Source: Undaria pinnatifida (Eukaryota > Sar > Phaeophyceae > Laminariales > Alariaceae). From it: a stretch of DNA of 64,000 nt. This document shows positions 31,401 to 43,993 of the stretch, one piece after another. The stretch lies in assembly GCA_012845835.1 (NCBI GenBank), contig JABAKD010000017.1:4834867-4898866 (forward strand), in the 5' to 3' direction. The position numbers and the translations under genes are program-made. Within the stretch, counting starts at the first letter, position 1. Each line of letters opens with the position of its first letter. Under the pieces are notes generated by a model, which was not told where the DNA came from, did no database searches, and worked only from the letters and a program-made list of their open reading frames with translations.

Positions 31401-34254
31401 TCTTCCATAACACGCTCAAAACGCAGATTCTTTTACCAGTTTCAAATATTATTATGAAAAAGTTGGGGCAGTAGTCATCGTTTGGCCCGCCCATGCGAAC
31501 GTACGGCGTTGGTAGCATATCGCCCGTGCCCTCAGCAACAACACAATGTGATTCCTCCAAAGCTAGTGGAGTTTTCGGACGCGCAATGGATAGTTGATCC
31601 CGAACAATATCAAAAAGTTCTGGAAACGAGATAATCGCAAGCCTGGTTGAAAGGTGTCGACAATTCGCTGGAAAAGTGTCTGACACGGGTTTCTCACAGG
31701 TGAAAACTCAAATCGCCTTATTTTCAGACCAGATGTTACGATTGAAATGCATGAAACATTCCGGAATCTCCTCACGGCATGATCGATACACATTAGATCC
31801 GAGATCAACGACTATGCTTGAGTAACTCTACATGCTGACCTCGAAAGAGAAAGAACGGTATATGCTGACCTCGAACGATCACGAAATTCCGGCGCCGAAG
31901 ATGATCCCAATGGTCTGCCGAAGAAACACAATACTAAGAAATATCACAAATTGTATCACGACAAAAGTAGGCACGATAGGTCTTGAGTCAACTCTAGCCG
32001 GTGACTAACCATTTGGCAAACCTTGATGCCTTACGGAGACTCGGGTCGTCAACGGTGATACTCATGTGGGACCAGTCCACTATCTACATCGACCATATCG
32101 ATGGAATTTTTTATGACCCATTCACAGCCACCCTCTATTTTCGCGATGGTTTATGTTTTACTCACGCCAGGATTACTCTGAAGCTGAGAATCGGCCCTTT
32201 GGTTGGAAAGCGAAGATATGCCTAGGCCTAAGGCAAGTTGCCGTTGCTGAACAACAACTCATACCTGACCCACACTCATGTGTAGGAGGACACATGTGCA
32301 TAAGGATTTCACTGCCGGAGCAGATACAAGCGTGACGACGCCGCTGCGCCTTCGGGGTATAACGAAAACATAGGGAATAGTACTCTCCATCGGTATATTG
32401 CCCAAACACCTAGTTTTTAGCGGCATGTATGAGTCATGCATGCAGCCCCAGCCAAGCAGCGATGGACCTGTCAAGGACTTCAAACCGGCCGGCATGCAAA
32501 CAATCTGACAGCTAAGTGCTACAAGTGGCATGCCCAGAAACATGCACACCCTTCCAATTTTCCTGCCGACCGCACGTTTCTACTATATTGGACGCGTGCT
32601 ACAGCACGCGAAGCACCCCCTGATTGTGAGGCTCATCGTTTTCCATACGTTCACATTCACACAGACGCAACACATCATATATTGTGAAGGGCTGAATCTA
32701 CGATACCACCTCTCCCTAGAACAAGATATATACCAAACAGAGTTTTTCGTTTGTCAAGAACGTTTCATGGCCGCACGACACGAGGAAGGCTGATGACGAA
32801 AACAAGAGCCTCGTGTGTTTTCTTGTTCGCATAAACCTTTGAACGACGACGTCGGGGTCGCAAGGATCACCGAACGCTGCGCGATTTTGTGCAAGAAATG
32901 TTGGGGGGGGCTTCCGTAGAACGACTCGAAGGTATTGACCGAAGGAAAATCACATCGTCGGAGTAGCTGCTGCAAAGCGCAACCTAAGGGGCAATCCCAT
33001 GGCCGAGGTACATGCTGCGAAACGTACATAGTTTTCAAATACCTATATCTGAGTAGCTCGTCAACGGAGGTACCCGTCAATCACATTGTACTGGATGCTA
33101 AGGAGTGCCACCCCTGCCCAATTGGGCGTCAAGGATGTGTCCACTAACACGTGACCCCACCTAGCTGCGGCCCCCTTGCAGCTGCGTCGATGGACCACGC
33201 GAATTGCGAAGGACAGAGAGTGCTCGTGGCATCGTGTGGGTAGACCTGTGATATTCACCACACGACAACGAACACCATCAGTGAGAGACCTGTGGCACAT
33301 TCCAGCAGCGACCAGAGCTTTGAAGACCCTGACCGTGCTTGGAGTCATTGCTCTACAGCGCGCGTCGGTTAATTGCCGCACGTAGCACACATTGTAATAC
33401 GCCACGCCTAAGCGTAACGTACTTCCGCGACGTTCAACGAAATCCAGTGCATCAACACGCACACTCACGGCGGCATCTTGGTGGTGACCGATGGTACCAC
33501 TTCGACGTTTGTAGCACATCTAGCCGCAGAAAATTCCATACACGACCCACAGGCGGGTAGTAACGGCCCCGCCGCAACCACAGCCGTTTCCATGTGCCCG
33601 ATGCGTGAGGGTGGTTTCCCAATATTCCATGACACGTCGTTCCGGTCGACCGAATTAAGAAGATTCCACTGCCCTGCGAGAATTGCTCGAAATGAGCAAC
33701 CGCCGATGATATGAAGATAACAATATTTCACGTTGCTGTGTTTGCCGTTTCAATGTTGGAGAAAAAATCGGTCCTACCTTCCACGGAAACAATCTGTCCC
33801 CGGTGTTCTATAGAACTTTCGTTCGGCTAACACGCAGACAAGCTCGTCGCCTCATTGACTTATATGTGATCCGAGAGGGGTCGTGGGGTAGATATTTTGA
33901 ACGAACACCAAAAGAGTCAGGACAAGACATAAGTGACGTTTCCAGAACAATGCAAATGCTACTCATACGGTAAAGAAAAATATGTTTGCATATTTACGCA
34001 TGGCGGCTCTAGTGCCTTGTGAGTCCGGGGAAAAGACCAACACTCGAAAAAATATTTCCCGTTTCGAAAAGGCCCGTATTGTATTGCCCTTGAGTGGGGC
34101 AACGGGGACTTGTTTATCATCGCGGCGGGCCCACGTTACCGCACATGTTATGTTGGCCTTTCTACCCCCATGCAAATAACACGTGCTGGTTAACAATTAC
34201 CTGCCAAGCAGCCGTACTCGAGTGTATGGGCCAAATGGTACGGCGGGACGGCAA
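28456..34254. other. Long stretch without confident genes
   Basis: A family-type palindrome (CACTCGTGCGAGTGACTC) at about 28606 marks another MITE fragment. Short open frames such as 29067-29357, 29368-29799, 31387-31686 (minus), 32001-32225, 33061-33519 (minus) and 33478-33714 have fairly normal composition, but no domain or splice support was found. Decayed mobile genes or scattered exons remain possible. Confidence 0.35.
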
Positions 34255-34320
34255 CGACGTTAGGGGTCCTTGTTTTTGCAGAGTCGCAGAGTCACACGCG
34301 CGCGAGTAACCCCGCTGTTT
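34255..34320 (+). mobile_element. MITE-like fragment
   Basis: TTAGGGGTCC, GCAGAGTCGCAGAGTCAC and CGCGCGAGTAACCCC match the left end of the 34473 family and the fragment at 524-602. No partner end is visible. Confidence 0.45.
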
Positions 34321-34472
34321 TTCATTTTGCGGTTTTACCTCTTGTTGCACTGTGCTGAGGAAATCTCGTAAAGTGTTTTCATCGGTAAGAGTTACATATT
34401 CACTCGTGCGAGTAGCTCAATTCCAATTGAACAAGAAGGGACACCCTCCAAACCGTACCCTTGGTCGACCAA

Positions 34473-34733
34473 GGCTACGGTAGGGGGGGTACCCCCATTT
34501 TCACTCGTGTGTTTGAGCCACTCGCACGAGTAGCTCTGTACCCTACGGATGAAGATGGTTTAGGAACTTGGTTTGCCGCAGCTTAGATCACCTTTGCATT
34601 GCGGATTGATTTCGTCAATGTAAAACATAAAGAAAACGTAAGATTGCATAGGAACAAAGGGGTTAGTTACTCGCGCGAGTGACCCCTAGCCACTGAAATA
34701 AAAGGCCTAAAAGGGGACCCCCCTACCGTAGCC
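34473..34733. mobile_element. MITE-like element, best-preserved copy
   Basis: 261 bp from GGCTACGGTAGGGGGG (34473) to its inverse CCCCCCTACCGTAGCC (ending 34733). Inside the ends lie TCACTCGTG and CACTCGCACGAGT on the left and the palindrome ACTCGCGCGAGT (34669-34680) with GACCCCTAGCCACT on the right. A hairpin-forming TTGGTCGACCAA sits just outside the left end. No coding sequence. Confidence 0.75.
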
Positions 34734-36216
34734 GGGGTCGGTCGTGGAAGTATTTACGCTGCGTTGTGCAACAATTTGAGCTCAGTGTTAGCTGGGGAAT
34801 CGATGGCACGTAGCCGTGCACACTTGCCGGCAGCACGCCACGCACACGATGCCTCTCCGTCTTTGTGATATCGCGCACGTTAGTCCGTGAATAGGACCGG
34901 AACCAAACAGGTCACGACACGGCGTCTTCGCGTTCTTACAATGCGAGTCTGTAGTTTTTTGGGATTTTCGACTCCCCACGGCGAGGTATACCACCACCCA
35001 CCCACAGAAGTATGATTAAAGCGTCACACAGCGTGGTTGTTTTCTCCGTTTGACGACCCATTAACCCGATGAGGCGGGCTGCTGTCAAGGTGGATTATGT
35101 CGATTATTAGCAGACGGTCATAAACGTACTGGATCTGACCGAGCACGTAATTTCTTCCCTTCGACGCCACAGTATCCAATAATTTCCCAACATACCCTGC
35201 AGCTGCCCGAAATACCTCCGGGCTACCCGGTGGTGGATACACCGAATCACGTCCACACATGAACGAGTTTACAGGGTACCTATCATCTTCCATAATACAA
35301 TCCTCTATGCAGCCGGCGCAACGGTCAATTTTCATGTTCTGTCGCAAAAACGTTTTTTCCCAACACTTTGTCGCCTTACTCTTGGTGGTGGATACCACCC
35401 ACTACATCCCGCCCGCGAACTGGTTTGACGGGCACACATCGTGAAGCACCGCGATTTCCCCATGTATGCACCCCTGGTACCCTATGCAGCTGACACGCCT
35501 TCCAAGGTAGCTAGACCCTGAACGCGTCTACCGGGCCTCCTCCAAGCACTCGTCACCAGACCACCTTCTCGAAATCGGTTCCCGGTGAGCTTTTCAGTTG
35601 CCTCGCCTACATCTCGTTCGGGCTTGATTTCCCCACACAAAAATTGAGTGTCGTTTTAGGTGTTTGCTACCGTATATTCGGGGGCCAAAGTGCAACTAAG
35701 CTCTGTCAGCAAACATCACCCATCTTCATTCGCAAATTTTCGGACTTTAAGATATATCTGCATGGTTGCGTACCAATGTTCGATGGTGACATGTATGTGT
35801 ATATTTCCTCCGAATATGACAGACAGTACGGTGCGGTTGGGACGTCTCGTTGAATTTGCCTAAGGTAAAGAAGAGGGGTGAAACGCGCGACCCCCCCCGA
35901 GTGCTAGCAATAAGTGGAAATTGCGGACGACAAAAATGTTTTTGGTCGTCGTTTTGAGTTTGCTACGTTTCTGGACAATGAAGGCATGTCCGCTGGCATC
36001 AGATATCTGCGTCACGAGCGGTGTTATGTGCCGGCTTGCTATTTTTGTCCTCTAGCATCATCCCATGGATATTTTCAACAGCTGGGTTTAGCTAGGTGAT
36101 CGGGCCCTTCGACTGGAGGTCTTCATGCAAGCAGTGACTACGAAGCAAATGACCCAAGTCAATACGTGTGATGCATGGCATTCCAATGTGTCACCCGGAA
36201 CCCACCAGGCATTTAA
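34734..36216. other. Mostly non-coding; two weak candidate ORF regions
   Basis: Apart from the minus-strand ORF at 35024-35398 (separate entry), frames at 35644-35853 and 35914-36099 (plus) look protein-like but are short and separated by stops. They could be remains of one decayed gene. Confidence 0.35.
35024..35398 (-). CDS. Hypothetical protein fragment, low confidence
   Basis: A 124-codon open frame on the minus strand, limited upstream by an in-frame TAG and lacking an ATG at its start. The central part (CAGCIEDC, then DRYPVNSFMCGRD, then LLDTVASKGRNYVLGQIQYV) has a balanced, globular-protein composition unlike the chance ORFs around it. I do not recognise a family. It may be one exon of a minus-strand gene or a piece of a decayed mobile or viral gene. 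The other strand has no competing long frame here. Confidence 0.25.
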   Translation of the reverse strand: MVSTTKSKATKCWEKTFLRQNMKIDRCAGCIEDCIMEDDRYPVNSFMCGRDSVYPPPGSPEVFRAAAGYVGKLLDTVASKGRNYVLGQIQYVYDRLLIIDIIHLDSSPPHRVNGSSNGENNHAV

Positions 36217-36452
36217 TTGCACGTACGTGCAATGTTTTTAGATTTCCACGTAAACTCAGTACAGCCCCTGCCGACCTCGAGAGCAGACCGAGAGCCCCCA
36301 TAGGGTTGGTTTGGGGTTAGGGTCGGGTCTGAGGTCGGGTTAGTCTGGGCAGCGTAACCGTTGTTTTGTGCGGGCCTGGACATAGGGAGCCGCCATACAT
36401 AAATCGCTGTTGAATTTACGTGTAAATCTGAAAACCTTGCACGTACGTGCAA
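36217..36452. mobile_element. 236-bp MITE with palindromic 42-bp inverted ends
   Basis: The left end 36217-36258 and right end 36411-36452 are inverted repeats with about five mismatches over 42 bp. Each outer end is itself the perfect 16-bp palindrome TTGCACGTACGTGCAA. AATT occurs at both outer limits. The 150-bp core holds no gene but includes a GGGTTAGGGTCGGGT stretch. Confidence 0.82.
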
Positions 36453-36695
36453 TTTCACGGGATTCCCCCGGAACCACGACAATCGTAACTTTAGCGTGCA
36501 GCGTCACGAGGCGGAGCGTTACGCACAGTGTTCCACTAGTAATTCACTGCAAAACAAGTTGGAATGTCGCGCTCTACTTCTTCAAATTACCTTCACAACT
36601 CACCCAAGGATGTCGTCTTCTCACGCGCAGTGTCTGGACGCTCTCATCCTGCTAAAATAATTTACATCCCCTTAGTCACATTCATTGCCGACCGA

Positions 36696-36946
36696 AGCTA
36701 CGGTACGGCGGGTCCGTGTTGGGGCCTAGTGTTGCAGTAGATCGGAGTCACGTTCGCGAGTGACCCTGCTCTTCCGTTACGGTCTTAAGCTTCCGTTCTG
36801 GCTACTTTGGAGACTTTAATCCGGAATGGAGTGGTTAGCTAGGCCCTGCTATTCAAACAAATCATTAGTGTTTTGTTTCCCGGGAGCTACACACTAGAGT
36901 CACTCGGGCGAGTGACCCAAACCCCGATGGTAGTGGAAATGGGGGG
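36696..36946. mobile_element. Diverged MITE-like copy
   Basis: AGCTACGGTACGGCGGGTCC at the left, GAGTCACGTTCGCGAGTGACC inside, then GAGTCACTCGGGCGAGTGACCC near 36898 and GGTAGTGGAAATGGGGGG at the right. Same motif order as the 34473 element, but the right terminal repeat has decayed. Confidence 0.55.
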
Positions 36947-37406
36947 AATATCACAACACAATGATCCCGCCCCATGTCGGCACCGGCTAACCACCATTGC
37001 GGACCACATGTCTTGCCCGTGTGCCTACCAATTTCAGAAACAACGGTGCTATCAATCCTAGCGTAACGCGCATAACCCGCCATGCAGGAAGTACGAGGTC
37101 TATCTGTACAGCTTCAAAATTGGATCGAACGGGGTTGCGGTTGCGCATATGAGCTCCGTACTCTTTCGTGCATAATGGTTGGACGGTTCTAATGTCCGCG
37201 CCGTGCAATTATTGAACGTCAGATATTTTTTTTGTCGACAAATATATGTGTGTGTTGATTGGGTCTGTCGAAGCCTGACAGCTTGGCTGCTGTAACCGTT
37301 GTCTGACTATGTTTTTCTCTGCGCCTGCTGCCCCTCTTACAGGCGTTCAGTAGACCACGCCCAACGCAGATATCTGCCTTTGCATTAGGAGGAAGCAACA
37401 AATAAT

Positions 37407-37485
37407 ATGCCTCGAGCTGTGGACGTCGTCGTCACTATGACCATCTTGAGCACCGCGTGCGGCCTCCCCTTCCCTTCCGCTGCGG
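37407..37485 (+). CDS. Candidate signal-peptide first exon
   Basis: From the ATG at 37407, 26 codons plus one base lead to the strong donor GTGAGT at 37486. The peptide has an Arg near the start, a hydrophobic stretch (VVVTMTILSTACGL) and small residues (SAA) before the junction, the layout of a cleavable signal peptide. The exon ends in phase 1, like the Cys-repeat exons. Joined to exon B (46165) it reads on in frame; joined to exon A (44723) it would hit a stop. The intron would be at least 7 kb and contain the inverted poly-C repeat. A chance ORF cannot be excluded. Confidence 0.42.
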
Positions 37486-37904
37486 GTGAGTCGAATCGGT
37501 TAGCACGGTAATCTCGATCGTACTGTTTGCAGTTGTTTTTTTATGAACAATCTGGCACCAACGGGGGTACAAACGCACCATAACAGTTGCACACCGCACA
37601 CTTGGTTTCTCGTCGACGAACAGGTAGTCTCAACCAAGTGAAAGCCGAGACAAATAATGGTACGAGGTATCCAGTATATTTCGTACTTTGACCCATGATA
37701 CCGGCTCTCAGCTCTGTCTTTCGCTCTTAAGTAGTGGCCCGTGGTGTAGTTGATTTACCTGGTCTTGTTGTCGTACTTGGCTCGGCGATAACATCCCGCG
37801 GGCGTGTAATTTCATCAAAAACTGTTGAGATCTGTTTTGACTACATTGTTATCGTATACCAGGTAAAATATACCTCGAAGTATGATATTAGTCTATAGCC
37901 TAAT

Positions 37905-39870
37905 ATAGTATACAGTGTACATTAAAATAAACTCCAGCTAGCTGTGAGATCGAATATTTTGTCGAAATTCATCTTTGCAAGCTGTGTGTGATACTCCGAT
38001 CTCGTGTATTACAGGTTGTGTGTCCTCATTAGGGGTATAGGTCGGCGACTCCCCTTGCAACTACTGTGTAGCTATTAGGGTCAACGGGGTGATGTTAGTC
38101 CGTCTGTGCGCGGAGACTATAAAACCCGTTTACCTGGTATTATTTTCAAAATTAAAATACCCTCCAGCTGTGAGATCGAATATTTTGTCGAAACTCATCT
38201 TTGCAAGCTGTGTGTGATATTCCGACCGCGCGTATTACATGTTGTGTGTCCTCATTAAGGATATAGGTCGGCGACTCCCCTTGCAACTACAGTGTAGCTA
38301 TCAGGGTCAACAGGGTGATGTAAGGCAGTCTGTGCGCGGAAACTATAAAACCCGTATCCTGAGGGGGACAAAATCTGACAGCTGCGGAAGGAAATGCATC
38401 AGTTCATCAAGTGAATCCTGTAAGTCGAATATCCGGTGAGGGGAGGGCGGAAGTTTCAAGGACATGGGGGCCTGATTTTGATCACAAGGGGGGCGGGAGG
38501 GGGGAGGGGGGGGAGGGGACGGGTGGGGCAAGTCAAATTGTGCGTGGAAACTATAAATACTTTCTTGTGGGGAAGGGGGAGGGAATGTGGCGGGGAGCGC
38601 GGGGGGCTGTGAGGGAAGGCTTTGGGTCGCATATATGTAGAGGTTTGCTACACGCGTGGTGCAAGGTCTAGGCGATGGTGCGGGTGGTGAGGAAGGAGGG
38701 GGCGTTGGGGGCGGGGGTGGGTGGGAATTGCAGCATCGGCATGTGGACGGCTCTAAAACGATAACGAGGCGATATCCAGGGCGTGGAAGTGTTTATTACT
38801 CTGGCGGATTTCGATAATAGGTGAGGCGTTTAATCGAGAAATAGCGAGGAAAAAAACAAAAAGGGGGGGGGGGGGCGGGGGCGGGGGGGGGGGGGGGCGG
38901 TTCAAGAGGTTTAGGTCACATAAAATATTAAAATACACTCCAGCTATGAGATCAAGTATTTGGTCGACACTGATGTTCGCAACATTATGTGTGATCCTCC
39001 GATCACGCCTATTAATCATATATGTAGGGGCTTGCTATACGCGCGGTGCTGGGTCTAGGCGATCGTGCGGGGTGTGGGGAAGGAGGGGGCGTTAGAGGGG
39101 GGGAGGGGGGATGAATGAAAGCTGCGTCATGGATGGCTAGAAAGATGACGACGTGATATCAATTGCCCAGAAGTGTTTATTACTCTGGCCGATTTTGATT
39201 CTAAGTGGGGCGTTTGAACAAACTGGTCGGGGAACAAACGGGGGGGGGGGGGGGTAGGGAGGGCGGAGATGAGTTGGAGCTACGGCATGGATGGCTAGAT
39301 GGATAATGAGATTATATCAGGTGGCTGGTAATGTTTTCTACTCATTAGGATTTTGATTTCAGGTGGGGAGTTTGAACAAGAGGGATCGGGGGGGGCGGGG
39401 GCGGGGGTGCGAGCATTTCAATATGTGCGCGGAAACTATAAACCCTTAAAGGGGGGACGAATATGGCGGCTGCAGCAAAAAGACACCCCTTTATATCACC
39501 CGCCTGGTAATACTTATTTCTCTAGAAGGTTTGATGTTTCATGTAGGTATGCAACCCAGTTCTTAGGTGTAGTAAACAACGTGTTAAAAGCCTCATAATG
39601 TGTTATTGAACATGGATAAGAAAATGGAATGTTTCAATCGATAGGTACAATCATGTGGATACCATAATTTTCTGACATCGCTAATTATACGAGAGATATA
39701 CAAATTGCCAAATACAACACGCGAGGTGATGTGGTCATGCAATGTCGCCGCCATTGAGAACGAAAGGGAGAGATGCGAATCGTTTTTGTTTTGAAAAAAA
39801 CGCTTGGTGTACACGCGCTGAATTACGTTACTTCGTTAGTCATACTTCGATTGGCATAGGTTGGGAGTCG
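37905..39870 (-). repeat. Long poly-C composite repeat, copy II (inverted, poly-G on + strand)
   Basis: The reverse complement of copies I and III. The 3' tail (here CTCCAGC-GTGAGATCGAATATTTTGTCG) appears twice in series, near 37937 and 38164, each followed by the GTCCTCATTA and TAGGTCGGCGAC blocks. Then come G runs near 38490, 38866-38900 and 39240, a third diverged tail at 38937, and the head block with CTTCGATTGGCATAGG at about 39850. The doubling of tails shows one copy nested in or joined to another. Confidence 0.85.
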
Positions 39871-39879
39871 ATCGTGCAG

Positions 39880-40315
39880 ACGGTATGTACGAAATGCCTT
39901 ACGTAATAACTTGGTAGTGCGGTTTGCCGCAATTTTAGCATATCTGTCTGTATCTCCTTTTCACAACATCATTGTCTCACATATACGATTTTACGCCCAT
40001 GATTTTTTCCCGTGCCAATGTGGGGCTCTGAGGTACTCTAAGACAGAGATACATCTTACAAATACCCCAAGCGAGGTGGCGTGGGCATGCGATGTCACTA
40101 TTGAACGCGAGGGTGACTTTAATTCGTTAGACATATGCTATTTCGTTCGGTAGAGGTTGTCAGGCGATCGTGCAATCGGCCGGAGGCACGAAATATCCTG
40201 CGTAGTAGGTTGGTCGTGTGGTCTACCGCAGTGTTAACATAACTGTCTGTACTTCGTTTTCGCATTATTATCTGGTGTACGAGTATACGCCCCGTTTTCT
40301 CCCCAATCAATGTCG
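39880..40315. repeat. Diverged tandem modules beside composite copy II
   Basis: The block with ACGAAATGCC, GTGCGGTTTGCCGC and CTGTCTGTA (39880-40010) recurs as ACGAAATATCC, GTGTGGTCTACCGC and CTGTCTGTA (40190-40310). The GCGAGGTG-CATGC-ATGTC block occurs at 39720 and 40073. The period is about 310-350 bp, and identity is low but collinear. Confidence 0.6.
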
Positions 40316-43300
40316 TCGAAGATGTTGTGGTCCTGTAGATGTCGCGTGTAGTGGTGCTCATGAAAACATGCCCTCTAGCGTGTAGTAGATGATCGCTGAG
40401 TGTTGTTCCTTTTTTTACATCAAGCCAGGTAGTATATGTCAACGCAACCGCTTGCTTGAAAACGACGAAAAAAAATCCGCACACACCTGATACAGAGGAG
40501 ACGCGGCCCGAGGATTGTTTGTATTACATATTATACATGCTGGCATTTTTATAGTTGGTCCTGTGACAACAGACATACGGTGTGGGGTCCATTCACAACT
40601 ATTGGTTTGAAGCGTGTGTGATTTGTGTTTTTCTTTCCTTAATACGTGGAGCTGCGTCGGGGTATACAGAACCATAAACGTTGCAGATGATGGGGCATCC
40701 GTTTTATCGGTGTGCAGCTTCGTATTCTAGTCACAACTCGATTGAAGCACACATTTGTTGTGGTTAAGATCGCCGGCAAAAAACGTACGTGGTACCTTGT
40801 GTCGTAATATGCATATCATATTTTCCCGGATTTTGACGCGAGGACCGATTACGTTCACGGCAGGTGTCTGTTGTAGCAGCAGAAGTTTGCTTCGCGCCGG
40901 CCTTCGAGTACCAGGTCATGAGGTTTGATAATATATCAGAGGTGTACGTATGAGATGATCGTTGTATCAGACTTGTTGGTGTTCCCTTTTCAAGCAAGCC
41001 CGCTACCGTATCTGGAGCCGTTGTCGGTCCATAAGCCCCATTCGTTCTGCGGGGAAGCTCCTACGTGTATTTCAACTACTGCCTCACTTGAAAAAATGTC
41101 ATGGAGGGATGCATCATTGGAATGCTTTCGTGCAGGTACTGTTTATTAAACTCGATCCTTAACTACGAGGTAGAACCAGACGATTTCCATTGATTAATCA
41201 TAGTTAACGCACGGGACAGATGACGTTAACAGCGGACACACAAGACACCATCCGCAAAAAACGGCTCTGCACCGTCCGAGCCGAAACATGCATTCATGTA
41301 GCTATCGCGATCTCGGCGAAAAGTTGCAGAACAACCGGCAACGTATATGCTCCAACTGAAGTACTTGGGCCACGCGCGGTACTTTGGGCGTAGCACCGTT
41401 TTTGGACAATTGTTTATGATTGACAATACTAGTTACACTGTATCTCGTTAGACTGTCGTTTTGTGTTATTCTTTATCCGTCGTTAGCTACATTACTCGCT
41501 CCATATCAATATTCACCAGTAAAGCGCACATTGACTTCCCTGACGTCAGCGATTAGCTTGGGTGAAGACTTATTCAGGTGCAGTGCTTTTTTGCGCGTGA
41601 CGTGGAGCATTAACGTTACATGCGTCGTACAGATGTGATGACGGTGATGCCTAGCTCCGCACCTGTCAAGCGGCGGGACCATATCGGTAACGTCGTCACA
41701 ATCAACGGTCGCCCGTTTTTCGCCCTATTTTTTCGTTTCAAATTTTCAGACGCAGCGGGAAAATTCGGGAGGGTCTTCCGGGGATTGCGTACCAGTTCGA
41801 AGGTAAGACGTCAAAACACCCGACTAGAGGGCGCGGAACAATTTCAGACGTGTTTCCAGTATACCTAATGGGCGTTCAGTGTCCCCTACACGGCTTGGCT
41901 AAGACCTCTGCAGACTTCCACCAGTATATCACAGTAACCTTTGCGGAACAACGTGTGATCTCCATGCCATAGAGCCTTGACGCACGCATTGCTACTACTC
42001 TTCAAATATCCCCTTCATGATGGCATTAGCTTCGAATCCCGGAGGTGTCGCAACCTGAGAAAAGGGGTCAAAACGTACAAACAGCACGCGTTTTAGCTAC
42101 TGAATACGTAATTCGGCAAATTTCACTGACCGCCGCTAAAGGAGAATAAAAAAATTGTCTACATATATGTCCCCTACTGTACTGTCGCTGGTCGTGGAAT
42201 ACCCCTCAAGGTCAAATCATTTTGCAACTGATACGGGCATGCATGATTGGAGTGGCATCCTCCAAAGAGTGTGCGGGAAAGTTGTGATAATGTCCCATAT
42301 CGTACGTACACGGAAGCCCACTACAAACTGCATCAAGTTGAGTTTTTTTTTTGGTCATGTACCGATTGTGTAGACGAGACGTAGGACACATTCTTAACGG
42401 TAGGATCAGCCCAAACTATACTACGGTATTATATTCGACCATGGGATTTTACCATACTGACGTCATCAATACGCATCTTTAAAGGGCTTGACGCGCATCA
42501 TGCATTGGGCAAATTTCGGTCAGTGGTCAGGACGAACAAAATGTTGACGCAGTGGGGATCTACATACAGTGCCTCTAGAATGTAGTAGAAGGTTGCCGAT
42601 AAAGTGCCGATGGAACAGATTGGCAAGACGATTGGAATCCGCTACACCTCAGTAGGTACTGTCCAATACACCCGCATACTCTCCAATGCACCCGGTGTGT
42701 GTGGAAAACAGCTGACCAGTTTTGTTGGCAGGAACAAACCAGCTACAAAAGAAGACCGTCACTCGCCGTAGAACAACGACGCATGATTGAATCGATGTGT
42801 ACACAAGTGCGATCGTGAGTAGTCGCCCGTGCTCGTAGGGGGAACACAATGGCGGGGTTGAAGGTAAATGCTCGGGAGATGAAAACTTTTCCCGACAGAT
42901 AGGCTTCCTCGACGGGGAGGGAATTCGCACCGTTGCAACTTGATTTGTCCCACTAACTGTCACCTTGGATATATCAAAGGGCCGCCTTTGCCTTTTGCTG
43001 CGTTTTCTACATCTCAAACGCCGTTGTGTGGTTAGTGAAGTGCAGAACTCCATTTTTTTTTGAAACGATACGTTGCCTAAAAATGTCTCGGAACCCCCCC
43101 CAGACACATGCAACTGCCTCCCCAGTGGCTGAACAAACAGCCCACGCAAGACGTGTGTCAGGATAGGCACGCGCTATGACAGTGGCAGCACCTTATTCTG
43201 GCTTTTGTTTTGGAAATGATGGGACTTCTTAAGCCAAACTCGTCGGAACTTGATATTTTTTTTTGCTATATGAACGGGTTTATATACCTAGGACATGGGC

Positions 43301-43887
43301 TTGTCCATCGGTTTGCACTTTCAGTTCGTGACCAAGGCCGTCGTAGGGTAAGGCATTATAGAGCTCCTCAATAGGTTACGAGCCTCAGCAAATCAATGAT
43401 GCATACCTACCCTAGCATGGGCCGATAGGAGTCGACAGGGGGATATCTCTGTTGGATTAACATATTCCTGAAAGACGGGCGTCCTCAACCGAGGAATAAT
43501 CTAACATTGTTTCATTCTACTGCTTGCTTCTGGTTGGTGCCTGTGCGCGAAGACCCTCTCGTCGTTAGTCGGTTGACGAACTCGAATTTTCTTCGACTTG
43601 ATTTTTGGATGAGGTATATACGGCTGCGCAAGAGAGAAACCCCTGGAAAAACGAGGTATTTTACCCGTAACGCAAAATACCACATACTTTCTAAACACAT
43701 GCAACGCCTTAATTGCTTATGTTCCTTTCGTACAATAGTTTTAATCGTGTTCTGTCATAACACTCCTGTATTATAGCTTCCGGGATACCTGGTACGTATT
43801 AATATTGTATGCATAGCACGTGATGCCACGAATCCTTTCGTGGTATGTTTGGATTGCAAGAAAAAGACGACTAGAACACTGCACCTC
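40316..43887. other. No confident gene
   Basis: Short ORFs only. A diverged copy of the intron repeat R (CCTAGGACATGGG, then TTGTCCATCGGT) lies near 43200-43330. The stretch would be intronic if the signal exon at 37407 belongs to the Cys-repeat exons downstream. Confidence 0.35.
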
Positions 43888-43993
43888 GTGTCGCCGAATG
43901 GACATTGGTGCCACCTGCTGCGGTATTGCGGTGCACGCACTACTGTGAATGCTTGCTTTTTCTTCCTTTGGGACGTTTTCCTCTTTGGATCAA

